Positions 53,780 to 64,000 of a DNA stretch of 64,000 nt are shown here, one piece after another. The position numbers and the translations under genes were made by a program. The DNA comes from Ashinkailepas kermadecensis. Lineage: Eukaryota; Arthropoda; Thecostraca; Neolepadidae. Each line of letters starts with the position of its first letter. Within the stretch, counting starts at the first letter, position 1. The notes beneath the pieces were generated by a model. The model was not told where the DNA came from. It did no database searches and saw nothing but the letters and a program-made list of their open reading frames with translations. The stretch covers positions 1 to 64,000 of the forward strand of contig JAOTOM010003137.1 in NCBI GenBank assembly GCA_034440615.1, read 5' to 3'.

Positions 53780-54353
53780 CAGGATTGTGGTATTCGGTGT
53801 TCCCTGGTGCATAGTCTCCATATGTATCCTGGAGTTGATTCAGCTCTGGATCGGACCACTGATTCAGCCGAGTGACTCACAAGAGCGTGGTCCTTGAGAG
53901 GAACTACAACCTTGAGTATCATGGCGCTTATCTCACAATAGGACGGTAAACTGGCCTTCCTCGCGTGATCGACATCCATGCCCTGGGCAATAGGACACCC
54001 ATGTCCTACCCATGCGATGGGCGCACTATTGACCCAGAACATGGACTCCATCATAGCCAATAGGAAGCAGGGCCTCGGGTAGCATGCTAACTTTGTGGGC
54101 AAGTGTCCATCCATTTGAACAAGCTCGCCACCTAATCGAACGAGTTGATCTACCCAGCTAAGATTTGCAAAGTAAAGAAAGATGGATGACGTAAATACCC
54201 GTCCGTCACTGTCACGATCTCGCCAATGCAGGTGCATTTCCGGACAGCTGTGTGCCTTGAGCATGGACGCAGCTTCCTGGGCTATTTAGGCACCGCTCTT
54301 CGAATGTGTGGAATATTATTGGTTCCATACCCCCCTCTTCCCTAGGTTCCTGA

Positions 54354-54492
54354 GAAGGGCAGCTCTACTGCTGTTGGAGCTGCCCGAGAGTCGTCTCTGC
54401 TGCGTCCGATGTGCATTTCCCGGAAATCCAAGAACCGCGCAAATATATTCACGTGCTTGGTGATGGGAATTTCTGCCGCGAATTATCTGATG

Positions 54493-54500
<8 letters not shown>
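54354..54500 (+). pseudogene. OTU-like cysteine protease relic, copy 2
   Basis: The same frame in the second copy reads DVHFPEIQEPRKY and IHVLGDGNFCRELSDEIY, then runs into the TA microsatellite. The better agreement with OTU-type context (a basic-aromatic pair before IHVLGDGN, RELS after) suggests this copy is nearer the ancestor. The catalytic Cys is displaced by Phe. Confidence 0.3.

Positions 54501-54538
<38 letters not shown>
54495..54538. repeat. (TA)n microsatellite
   Basis: About 22 TA units inside the second tandem copy and absent from the first. Confidence 0.97.
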
Positions 54539-54545
<7 letters not shown>

Positions 54546-55115
54546 ATCAAATGCCGCTAATATAGCATGATTGTGATATTCCGTGTTTCCGGGGAACGTT
54601 ATCTCCACATGTATCCTGGAGTTGATTCAGCTCCGGATCGGACCACTGATTCAGCCGACTGACCGGATCACAGGAGCGTCGACCTTGAGAGGAACTACCA
54701 CCTTGACTATCATGGTGCTTATCTTACAATAGGACGATCAACTGGCCTTCCTCGCGTGATCGACACCCATGCCCTGGGCAATAGGACGCCTTTGCGATGA
54801 GCGCATTATTGACCCAGAACATGGCCTCTATCATAGCCAATAGGAAGCAGGGCCTCGGGTAGCATGCTAACTGGATGGACAAGTGTCCATCCAGGCGAAC
54901 CAGCTTGCCACCTAATTGGATGGTCGATCAACCCAGCTAAAATTTGCAAAGCAAAGAAAGATGGATGACGTAAATACCCATCCGCCACTGTCATGATGTC
55001 GCCAATACAGGTGCCTTTCCGGACAGCTCTGTGCCTTGAGTATGTACGCACCCTTCTGGACTATTTGGGCACCGCTCTTCGAATATGTGGAATATTATTG
55101 GCTCCATACGCTCCT

Positions 55116-56028
55116 CTCTCTTGCGTTGAGAATGCAGACGCCCTCCTGCGCCGGCCGGTGCTCTCTTTGCAGTCATGCGCTTTCCTGAGCCAGGTGATGC
55201 CTCTGCAGTGGGTACCGAAGAGGTAGGGGGGGAGGTAAGGGGAAATTTGATCACACCTGAGTGGCTGTGGGGCCTCGAAGAATCCTGCGGGTTCGGGAAA
55301 ATTGTGCCGGACCCTCCACAAACCTCGCTGGGGCCCCAAAAAATTGCAACATGACCCTGGAAGTCAAATTGAGTGTCTCAAAAATCGCTCAGGACCCCTA
55401 ACAATGACACTGAACACTGAGGCTCCAAAGTTTCAAAATGAGCAATGCATGCGTTGTGGTTTGTTATATTGTCTGACCGATGGCATGGTCCGTCATGCAA
55501 TCGGCATTCAGCATGCTGTATGGAGAGATAGCTGCGTAAAGTATCATTCATCAGATTCAGTGACGGGATGCTCATGACTCTCTTACGAGCATGTCCGAAG
55601 ATCGAGACAATGGGACACAAATGCAGGTAAACAGCACCTAGTGAAGGTAAATGATTTTATCCACAGCCAATGTTCATTTCAACTAGATCTCTTAAGTAAT
55701 CATTTGCTTCCTATCTGAAGTCATGACTACAACAGAGAATAGCTCCGGTCGGCAAAATCTACCTCAGATAAACACAATTCTGCGTAATGCACTCTTGGAG
55801 ATCGGTGATCGCATTGGGGCACGATGACATCACATTTTCACAGCAAAACGGAACAGTGTCTACTGTCTATGCATGCGTGCCACATGCATGTCACGTGAAC
55901 ACAAGGAACTGTTTTAAAACAATATAACTAAGAAGTTCCCTGGGGTTTGTGCTGTCTTGCTGGTTAATTGAGACACCATAGCGAATCACGGTATCAGGTC
56001 GTAGCGAACCAGTGTTTACGTAGCCATA
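55116..56028. other. Region without recognisable genes
   Basis: Mixed sequence with short overlapping frames on both strands at 55061-55620; none has a domain signature, splice logic or a partner elsewhere in the window. Confidence 0.4.
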
Positions 56029-56258
56029 GGCGGATCCAGGGGAAATCCAATCGATCCCCCACCCTCAAGGTACAAGGTCGGGAAAATGGCATTCCTGGAT
56101 TTTAAAGAAAATCTAAGTAACGTATACTACAGAAAGTGTAGCACTCCTTAGGCCAAAAGTGAGCGAAATCCGAGTTTTTGAAAATATCCTACTTCTTGAA
56201 TATTGTCTCGCTTCCCATGCCAGTTTTGCCCCTCCGCAACTGGCCGCATGGATCCGCC
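56029..56258. mobile_element. Short TIR element related to the GGCGGATCC family
   Basis: GGCGGATCCA at 56029-56038 and TGGATCCGCC at 56249-56258 form a perfect 10-bp inverted repeat, the same core as the hAT-like ends at 50489 and 51701. The outer bases and target duplication are not preserved. Confidence 0.5.
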
Positions 56259-56913
56259 CTTGCGTTGCAAAAAAGAAACATACGTATGAGGTGGGAAGAA
56301 TTCAAATTCTTGCTTATCATGTCGGAAAGCATCAGGTATTATCTCGCACTTCTTCTCACGTACTACTTCTTCAAATTATCTCGTATGCACCCTAAAAGAC
56401 AATGATGTCTAAAAATGTAGTGCATTTTACTGCACAAGATGGCGTTGCTTCTATTTGCCGATGTTAAATAATGCAAGCGAAGACATCAGCCTTGCTTAAA
56501 GCGTAATGAAACTAGCCTGTCTAATCAGTATAAAACGGCTATGTTTATGCCTAGATAAAGTATATTCAAAAATAAAACGGGTCGCTGACAATTTTGTTAG
56601 CAATAATTAGGGCCCAATATCTTGCGGAGCACTGGCTGTCATTGCCGGTAGGTTGCTGGTAGACAGAATATTGAAGTCTGATTGGTACACACAAATCTCC
56701 AGTGACGCTGGAACGGGCCCTACACGTTTGGAAAGGAATCATCAACCAAAATTATTTTGCTCGATACTCAGCAACTACGCACATGAACAAGGACGCTCCA
56801 GCTTGTATTAAACCGGTGCTTATCTGAATATCTACAGCAGCATTGGGATGCAGAGCACATCACAAGACATATGTAGTATCAAGACAATGCACCCATCCGG
56901 GCCCACCCAAGTT

Positions 56914-57776
56914 TTAACCCTCGCCAGTATTCGGCATTTTACCACCTTCGGTCGTATAGGGGGGGGGGGGGTACGACCCCCCCCTGGCGATTCGAAACCG
57001 TGCATGTTACGAAAACGAACCAAATACGAAAGTGATAGATTTGGCCGAGATCTCGCGGTTGGAATTCAGTATGACTTTCTAAGGTCAATGGTTGACCTTC
57101 CAGGTCAAATCAAAGGTCTAAAATTGATTTTTTTGGATATTTTCCGAAGAAAATCGTCAGTTATATCGCAACTACTGTCTAAATATGCACGACATGGCCG
57201 GAAACATGTTTATTGGGACCTTGCGAACATAACGACATGTGACACGATGTGATCGGACCAATATGTCATGCACCAAATGAGGTCAAAGCCGTGACCCCAA
57301 ATATCCAACTTTTTTCAGAGTGGTTCCAATTTCGAAGTTTAAAGTTCCTTAGGGTAAAAATGGACGCTGAATTCGAATTCAGCACGAACAATTACCGTAG
57401 GTCAGCTAAAAAAGGTCGAAAGGTCAAACGAGGTCAGCCGAGGTCACCGATTTTTGGAACATTATTTTTCCAATGAGAACCCATCTGGGCATTGCAAAAT
57501 TGCATTGCAAAACACATAATACCAGTCGATGTAGGCAACAATGTCATGTTTAGGTGCGATAATCACGTATTTGTTGAAAACTGCTCGGAGGTGCTCCCTT
57601 TTATGACCTCATAACTCTGTGACCTGACATGCCCTCCAAAACAAATTTCACCAAAAGTCGTCAAAAGGTTGCCCCAGAGGGTACTGAAAATCTCAGAGCG
57701 ATCCGTTCATCAGTTTGGAAGGAATACACAAAAAAACCTTAGGGGGGTTGCACCCCCCTATACGGGCGAGGGTTAA
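56914..57776. mobile_element. piggyBac-like MITE with TTAA duplication, AGGTCA-rich
   Basis: TTAACCCTCGCC (56914-56925) and GGCGAGGGTTAA (57765-57776) are perfect inverted repeats. A TTAA target duplication next to CCC ends is the mark of piggyBac-type elements. Near each end lies a run of G followed by a run of C. The interior has at least ten AGGTCA/TGACCT or one-mismatch words (57081-57120, 57279-57297, 57399-57450, 57604-57630). No transposase is encoded. Confidence 0.75.
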
Positions 57777-60700
57777 GGTATCTGGAGCTGAGGGCAGGGG
57801 GGGGGGGCCTGGCCGCTCAAACACCCCTGGTGTTTCTACCCATATTTGATACAGTAAATACGGTTCTGTCCAGGCAGGTCTTGTGTATTCCTGATTCTCT
57901 GCGCCTTGCTGTCTGGGAGGCCACCAATTTTGTAAACTCGGCATGGATTCCAAAAAGCTCATGCTCAGGAGAACCCCCTTCCATGAGGCTCTAGATTAGC
58001 CTACCTATTGACCACGATGCAGTGTTCTGGAGGCTCCTGGTTAGCAGGACCCTGTCGTGATACTCATAATTGTCTTGAAGGTTGTGCACGGGAGGCCCGT
58101 TATTTAGGACTGGCGTGTTCAACAGGTTCCTTGTTTGAGGAGCCATTCGCTCTGAAAGCTCCTGGTCAGGATGACAACCATCGCACTCTGCTTATTCACT
58201 GACTGGGACAATGATGACATCTCTCAAAATAATTCAGATACAGAATCCGCCTTTGAAGCTCAAATTTGTAATGCACTGCTATAGAGCGAACGCTAAAACT
58301 CCACAAATACAGATGGTTCAGCTGGATTCCTAAGTTGTACTAATCCTGCACCCATGGATCGAGAGGCCCTTGCATGGTCAGCTCTGTTCAGAAGGCTCAT
58401 GTTTTGGAGATCCCTTGCGCCTTGTCGTAATATCCAGGAGGCGCCCATATTAATTGGCGGATAATTCATGCTTTTTCAGAGTTGCGCTTCTATTGATTGC
58501 AACGGACCCTGACAACTTTCAGGGGTTCTATTCCGTATGGTTCTGATGTGTTATACGTCAGGGGTGTTCGGCAGGCTTCAGAAGTGCACAGGCATCCACA
58601 GCAATATAAATATCCACCCATTACGTTGCTTGGGCGTAGCTGGTACGGCCTTGTTCAAGAGTCTCCTTGTTCAGATATTGATATTAAACAATGATATCAG
58701 GTATCCAGCGCACAGTAGAAACAGCAATCCAACAAAGTTACCTCCGCCGTTCTACCGACATCTTCCAAACGCTCGGTGACATTCCGTAAAATTAGGTGGC
58801 AAAACACATAGCATTAAATAAAATATTTCCTTAAGTACACCTAGTATGAACATGATTTACATGCGGACTGCATCGAACCACTTTTGTAAAGCTTGGCAGT
58901 TTTGTGTTCACTCAGTTTTCTGCTGCACAGACCTCACGTGACATTTGTGGCTGAGCGTGGCGGTGGAGGCCAAGCGCATAAAAAGGAAAAAAAGCACACG
59001 TTCACTCGGTCATATTCAGCATACTGCTGTGCACCATAACGGCGATGGTCTTCGCCACCGCTGGTGGTCCATGGGGGCCATCAACGGTGGCGATTTTTAA
59101 CCTCATCTAATTTTTTTACTGGGGCCCGACCCTATCTGGGAAAAAACTGGCAACTTCGAAAAAAAACCTGGCATCTTCAATTTCCCGGTTTCTGTATCAG
59201 TTGACATCTGGATCGGGTGGATGGACTTGCCCGAAGGCGCCGCCACGGGTTGGACGGGCGGGTTTCCGTCACGGTCAATAATGCCACCATGGCCCGCGGC
59301 GTGCCCGACGAGTGGACCCACCTGTCCGGCTAACCTGTCCCTACAGATGCGCTATCTTCAACAGGATTGTTGCAGCAATTGCATAGCATTGTTGGGCATC
59401 GGGACGCGTGAAGCTGATTTAACTGGGAGACCAAGGTATTGCTTGCGAAATCACACAACCGAGGTCACAAACGCTGTGGTTGTTTAGCCATGTTGTGGTT
59501 GTCCTTTTTTGTCTGCAGGCTAATCAAAGTAAGCTATTGTTGTCATAGTGAGCTCTGACAGCACATAGGTTACAAGTTTAGGACAAAAGGTGTTTGCGTG
59601 TGCATAGCCTACGCAAAAGTATGAACCCGCGCCGTCTCGGAGGAGGGGGGGATACCTTAAGTTTTTCCGCCGACAGTGAAAAACGGTGTGAGGCAGCGAG
59701 CCGAAATTTGGCATAGCTTTTCCCACCTCGATTTGACATGTTGTCAACATTTTGAGGTCAGGTCATGTATGGTCACCTCACCGCGTTAGACAATGAAAAG
59801 TGTGGTCACTCCCAAAGCATTCCATCTGTCGTCACGTCTTAATGGGTGGATATATTTAAATGGGACTTTCAGCGTTTGCTTACCTTTAAGGACACAACAT
59901 AGCACACCGGATATATTCTTTATTTCTTTTTATTTTTGGAGAACACATTTTTTTGGCATATTGGCCCATTATGGCTAAAATCGAACGTTCTGACTAAATG
60001 AAGCACTTTTATGAGGCTAAGTTGACTTAAGGCAATGTTTTTCGGTGCGCCCTACTAATTAGAACAAGATATATGATAAAAATTGGAAACTCCAAATTTT
60101 GAAGATGCCCAAAATTATTTATGTTTCTGTGGATAAACATTTTGATTCCTGGTCGATTTCGCCTTCCTATTCTGATTAAAAATATTTATTTTTAATCTCC
60201 CTCAAAATGAGATCCAAGAGGTAAAAATATGACGTCAGTCGTGAATTCATCAACGTCCAGGTGATGCAATTTTGTTTAGGGGAGAACGTTTTGGGGACGG
60301 TTCTGGCCCTACGCGTCGAGTGCTTCCCGATGACACCTCTTTCGTTTCCATGAAACGCTTCGTTTGGATATTAGAGTGGGCTTATAAATACCCTCCCCCG
60401 GACGAAGTGTGAGGATCTAACCTGAAAGACCGTTAATATCTGGGGCTTAATACGGTTTCATGTATCAGCGAATGTCGGTAAAAATAGCAATAATTAATGG
60501 CTAACTGTGCATAGAATCTGAATGAATATGGGAATGAGTTGGCAATGCAATGCTCACCAGCCTCCAAATCGATTTGTGTTCCCAGGGTGGGCATTGGATA
60601 ATGACCGTTGTGTTTTAAAGGGGGAACCGACAAACAATAATGCAACATTCGAGCCATGTTTGCTGTATATATGTGCAATCACTAGTTGAAACTTCGTGTT

Positions 60701-61002
60701 GGAAATTATTAAAAAGAAAATGATAGGGAAGTGCGCAAGGTGAAGTTCTTCCCAGGAAAAAGGCATGCGAGGTAGAAAGTATCGAGCTAACTTGCAGCAA
60801 TAATGTAATAAAATGACCGGGACACTAATCACACATATGAAATAATCGCGTTACCAAACCATGGGAGGAAGTAAATGTACTTTCGCGACATAGAAAACAA
60901 AACTATCACGGGCATATCATCTCATGGATTGCACTCATGAGGTCGTAAAGATTCTTCAGGAGAAGCCATATGCACGAATAGCATGACACTGCGTTAAGCG
61001 CC
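57777..61002. other. Region without recognisable genes
   Basis: It contains a C-run/G-run stretch at 57797-57807, an imperfect hairpin at 59038-59095 (GCGATGG ... CCACCG/CGGTGG words), T-rich sequence at 59915-59955, and short frames such as 59221-59487 without family signatures. Confidence 0.4.
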
Positions 61003-61927
61003 TTAACACGCACCCTGGACGGCCTCTGAAAATCACGCGCACTGGAGGGGGGGGGTGGATTCCGCCCCCCTAAGATCTCGGCTCCTAGTGAAGCTAGAGG
61101 AATGAAATTCGTAGGGTGGATGGGTATGGTAGTGAACTCTATTGTGTGCAAATTTCATGACCTTAGGTCAATATCTTCAACGTCAAATGAGGTCAAATTA
61201 GCAAAATTTTATGGTATTGCGTGGCTTGACTTGTCATCGTTATGGATCGCTGTGATTGTGTTTAAATGCTCCAAAATGGGCATCAATGATGTTTTGGACA
61301 TTACTAATGATGCAATGCAGATGCTAGACCCAATATTTGACCTCAGGTCACCTATATAACACCACTTATCAGGTCAGTTACCTGTTCCAGTTACCGGAAC
61401 CGGGCCGCCCGCCCGACTGCTCCGTCGGGCAGCTCGGAGCAATCGGCTTCGTGAAGAAAGGAGTGAAGTACATGAATAAAGTATGGAAACGCAATGACAA
61501 ACAGTACAAATGACAAACAGTAGTGTATTTATGACAACATTGCAGTTGATCAAGTTTGGTTCCACATGTCATAAACTTGACCTGACTTGACCTCGGTGAC
61601 CTAACATGACCCTGAAACTATATACCATATCAATATACATCAAACAAGTCGCTAGTGTTGCCAAGAACACTTCCTTTTGCGAATATACGGGAAGCGCATC
61701 AGCGCCGATTTTTGTGGTCTGGCGCTATAATTTTGTTTTTACTTTAACGGCCCCTAACTTGAAAAATATTTCGGCCGATTTACATTTTTCTTGCTTTATA
61801 CGACGCGCCGGTCATTTCTAAGCAGGTACGCAGAAAATCGCGTATATCGACCGGTAAAATCTGTAGTTATTTACGAAAAACCGGAGGGGTGGGCGGATTT
61901 CGCCGCCTCCCCTCCAGTGCGTGTTAA
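61003..61927. mobile_element. TTAA-flanked MITE, AGGTCA-rich, second element
   Basis: TTAA at 61003-61006 and 61924-61927 flank the ends CACGCACCCTGG and CCAGTGCGTG, which pair with small differences. Inside the left end the word CGCACTGGAGGGG recurs at 61038, and GGGTGGATTCCGCCCCCC forms a small hairpin. AGGTCA-type words cluster at 61157-61200, 61336-61378 and 61576-61612. The layout is the same as the 56914 element, but the end sequences differ. Confidence 0.6.
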
Positions 61928-61975
61928 CATTGGCTGCCCTCTTGACATAATCCTGGCTGCAGCACGGCGGGCACC

Positions 61976-62047
61976 TCCCGCATGGTCTAGTGGTTAGGAT
62001 ACACGGCTCTCACCCGTGAGGCCCGGGTTCGATTCCCGGTGCGGGAA
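61976..62047 (+). tRNA. tRNA-Glu (anticodon CTC)
   Basis: The 7-bp acceptor stem is TCCCGCA with TGCGGGA, followed by discriminator A. The D arm holds the A-box TGGTCTAGTGG. The anticodon stem ACGGC/ACCGT-type arm carries loop CTCTCAC with anticodon CTC. The T arm holds the B-box GGTTCGATTCC. There is no intron and CCA is not encoded, as in animals. A TTTT Pol III terminator follows at 62051-62054. All stems pair, so it looks functional. It decodes GAG as glutamate. Confidence 0.95.
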
Positions 62048-63282
62048 TGCTTTTGAACGAAGTCAGTACTGAAGACACCTGGAGAATGCACATACGTCGA
62101 TATTTTCATACACATGGTTTCATATACATTCCATCAACGTTCCTGACATATATGAAGTTTCCGTTAGGTGGGAAGGATTTTATGGTTATTTTGTTGTGGT
62201 TTTCAGGACATCCTAAATGGCACCCACCAAAATGATGGAGTAAAGCTATATTGACACAATTGTACCCAGCACAACGTCGTGAGCCCTGCACAGCATCACC
62301 TCGCCAGGCTAATCACACAATGCAGGATTCACAGAATGTAAGATGGCGCCTTGCTATTTGTGAAGAAAATGCGTTTAATATGTACGGCTGCTATTCGGAT
62401 TATCATCCGTGTAGGCATCAAAATTACGTAGATCAAATCGACCATTAAACTAGTGATGGAACCGTACTTATAGCTAGTATTTTGCGGGCTACAGTAGCTA
62501 ATTTATGAAGTATCTATAGCTGTTGGTTTTCCTTCGTGTGTTTTATATTCGATTTACATGGTACGTACAAATGCGTGTCAGTCACAATATTATAAGTAGG
62601 TGAATGTCTCCGAGGCGGGAAAGGTAGTCGTTATAGTGCAAGTGACTGATAGTACAAAATAAGGTATTTACCACACATGTAGCCAAACCTATGGCGGGAA
62701 ATAATATTCCTCTATCCTCCATCCTCTCTATCCGTCTGTAGTCCCTCCCACGGGCTGCCATCTTGTGTCATAAAGCATATTCATACTGTGTAACCAAAAA
62801 TGACGGAGCCTATGGAGACTTCCCCTTATAAAGCAAATTTTAGCATAAGCCCATCGCCGTTGAACGCAAATAAATGTATTCGGATGTCGCCTGCAGACCG
62901 GTAAACCCCAATGCTGCGCTACTGTTGTGCATAAATTGTCATTTAAATGTAGGCATAGTTGTTGCAAGATGGAAGGCTGTGTCAAGGCTCTTTTTCTTCT
63001 TTAGTCAGCTTCTGCGATCACATTTGACGATAATTCAAAATGTAAAAGAAACCAGCGCTACGCGAAATACATTATGGACGTGAAACATGTTCCATGGGGG
63101 CAAAATACACACAGCGCTGCCGAGATATACTTAGCTGGCCGAGCGTGCATGTTTATTCAATGTCGCTGACAGACCAAAACTGCGACGTGAGAGTACACGG
63201 AGGCTGATATGTTCCTGCTATCGTGGCCGAGGTCCGCTGTGACTGCGTTTACTTGTCCTAGTTAGTTAGATGCCACTATGAC
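62048..63282. other. Region without recognisable genes
   Basis: Unique sequence with short frames only. Apart from the tRNA terminator at its start nothing can be assigned. Confidence 0.4.
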
Positions 63283-63330
63283 ACAGGGAGCACTAGCATG
63301 GCACTAGAGTATCATGCTAGTGCTCCCTGT
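63283..63330. repeat. Perfect 18-bp inverted repeat with 12-nt loop
   Basis: ACAGGGAGCACTAGCATG (63283-63300) and CATGCTAGTGCTCCCTGT (63313-63330) are exact reverse complements around GCACTAGAGTAT. The loop repeats part of the arm (GCACTAG). The stem is shorter than a usual microRNA precursor unless flanking bases extend it. Confidence 0.9.
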
Positions 63331-63356
63331 TTCGTCCCCGCACGATTAGTTTGTGT

Positions 63357-63480
63357 GGCACGTCATGCCGTGGGATGGCTAGACGTGATATGTTAATACT
63401 TCACACTATATGGCACGTGATGCCGTGTGAGTGGTTAGACACGACATGCTAATACTTCTTGTTATGCGGCACGTAATCCT
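63357..63480. repeat. Tandem repeat, period 55-56 bp
   Basis: GGCACGTCATGCCGTG at 63357 recurs as GGCACGTGATGCCGTG at 63412 and as GGCACGTAAT at 63468; each is followed by TTAGAC/CTAGAC, then CG and TAATACTTC words. Confidence 0.85.
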
Positions 63481-63582
63481 TCAGTTATCTATAATAATCA
63501 GTTCGCATAATTACTGTATTCCCAATAATAACTGGATCACAACAGTTCTCCTTGGAAACCAATATTACACCCCCCCCACACG

Positions 63583-63812
<230 letters not shown>

Positions 63813-64000
63813 TACCTGCTCCACTTTTGAGGGGGCAAGCGTCCTCAATGTTGGCTTTGCCCCCCCCCCCCTTTGAACATTAAACATGGGGCCCTATAGA
63901 GCGTGCCCGTCAATCAATTTGGGCCTGCCCATTGCCTTTATGTGTTGTGTCCCTCCCAAATAATTTTTACAAATCAACGCCCATGGTGACATGTATACCG

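Larger units (their letters stand above)
53612..55115. repeat. Tandem duplication of about 730 bp (two copies)
   Basis: AGGTTCCTGAGAAGGG starts copy 1 at 53617 and copy 2 at 54344. The alignment continues through TCCTGGAGTTGATTCAGCTC, CCTTCCTCGCGTGATCGACA and ACCGCTCTTCGAAT to about 54330 and 55115. Copy 2 carries an extra (TA)n run at 54495-54538 and a small deletion near 54790. The minus-strand frame of 167 codons over copy 1 is not kept in copy 2. Confidence 0.92.

Noticed and set aside
53761..54264. 167-codon minus-strand frame over the first tandem copy
   Set aside because: Not preserved in the second copy and without family motifs; likely chance openness in a repeat.
59038..59095. Imperfect hairpin around GCGATGGTCTTCGCCACCG
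   Set aside because: Several mismatches and only short paired runs; not distinguishable from chance in GC-rich sequence.

Overview
This is animal nuclear DNA, most likely from an arthropod. Pacifastin-type protease inhibitor exons, runs of CCTAAC/GTTAGG, long dinucleotide and pentanucleotide microsatellites, a CR1-like non-LTR retrotransposon and many small terminal-inverted-repeat elements all fit a repeat-rich crustacean or related arthropod genome. The species cannot be fixed from the window, and no prokaryotic features are present.

The centre of the window (about 12.9-49.1 kb, plus strand) appears to hold one long gene for a secreted multi-domain serine protease inhibitor of the pacifastin family. 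A TATA/initiator promoter (12886-12918) precedes a short signal-peptide exon (12935-12995). From 18.8 kb a tandem array begins, with about 3.42 kb per unit. Each of the nine units carries two coding exons. Exon A (210 nt) encodes a variant pacifastin domain followed by a two-cysteine tail. Exon B (108 nt, 105 nt in unit 9) encodes a canonical pacifastin domain. Every exon is phase 1-1, so units can be gained or lost without breaking the frame. Joined, the visible exons give an open frame of about 973 residues with 18 inhibitor domains; no terminal exon with a stop was recognised. Units 2-8 are near-identical and show signs of gene conversion and of a roughly 6.85 kb two-unit higher-order repeat. 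The outer units 1 and 9 are more diverged and share an intron block that the inner units have lost.

Left flank (0-12.9 kb): a decayed CR1-like element on the minus strand (1-2050), then two head-to-tail copies of a composite repeat of about 3 kb (2160-5664 and 5840-10835). The second copy is split by a 2042-bp TA-flanked insertion, and the first copy supplies the empty site. Nested inside that insertion are a GC-rich element with a 28-bp flanking duplication and a fold-back element. Around 13 kb a 97-bp minisatellite duplicates the end of the signal exon together with its splice donor.

Right flank (49.1-64 kb): mostly non-coding, with small transposons (hAT-like with an 8-bp duplication, two piggyBac-like TTAA elements rich in AGGTCA half-sites), a tandem pair of about 730 bp with an OTU-like motif, an intact tRNA-Glu(CTC) at 61976-62047, a perfect 18-bp hairpin at 63283, and long TA repeats. 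All homology statements are from reading the sequence by eye; no search was run.
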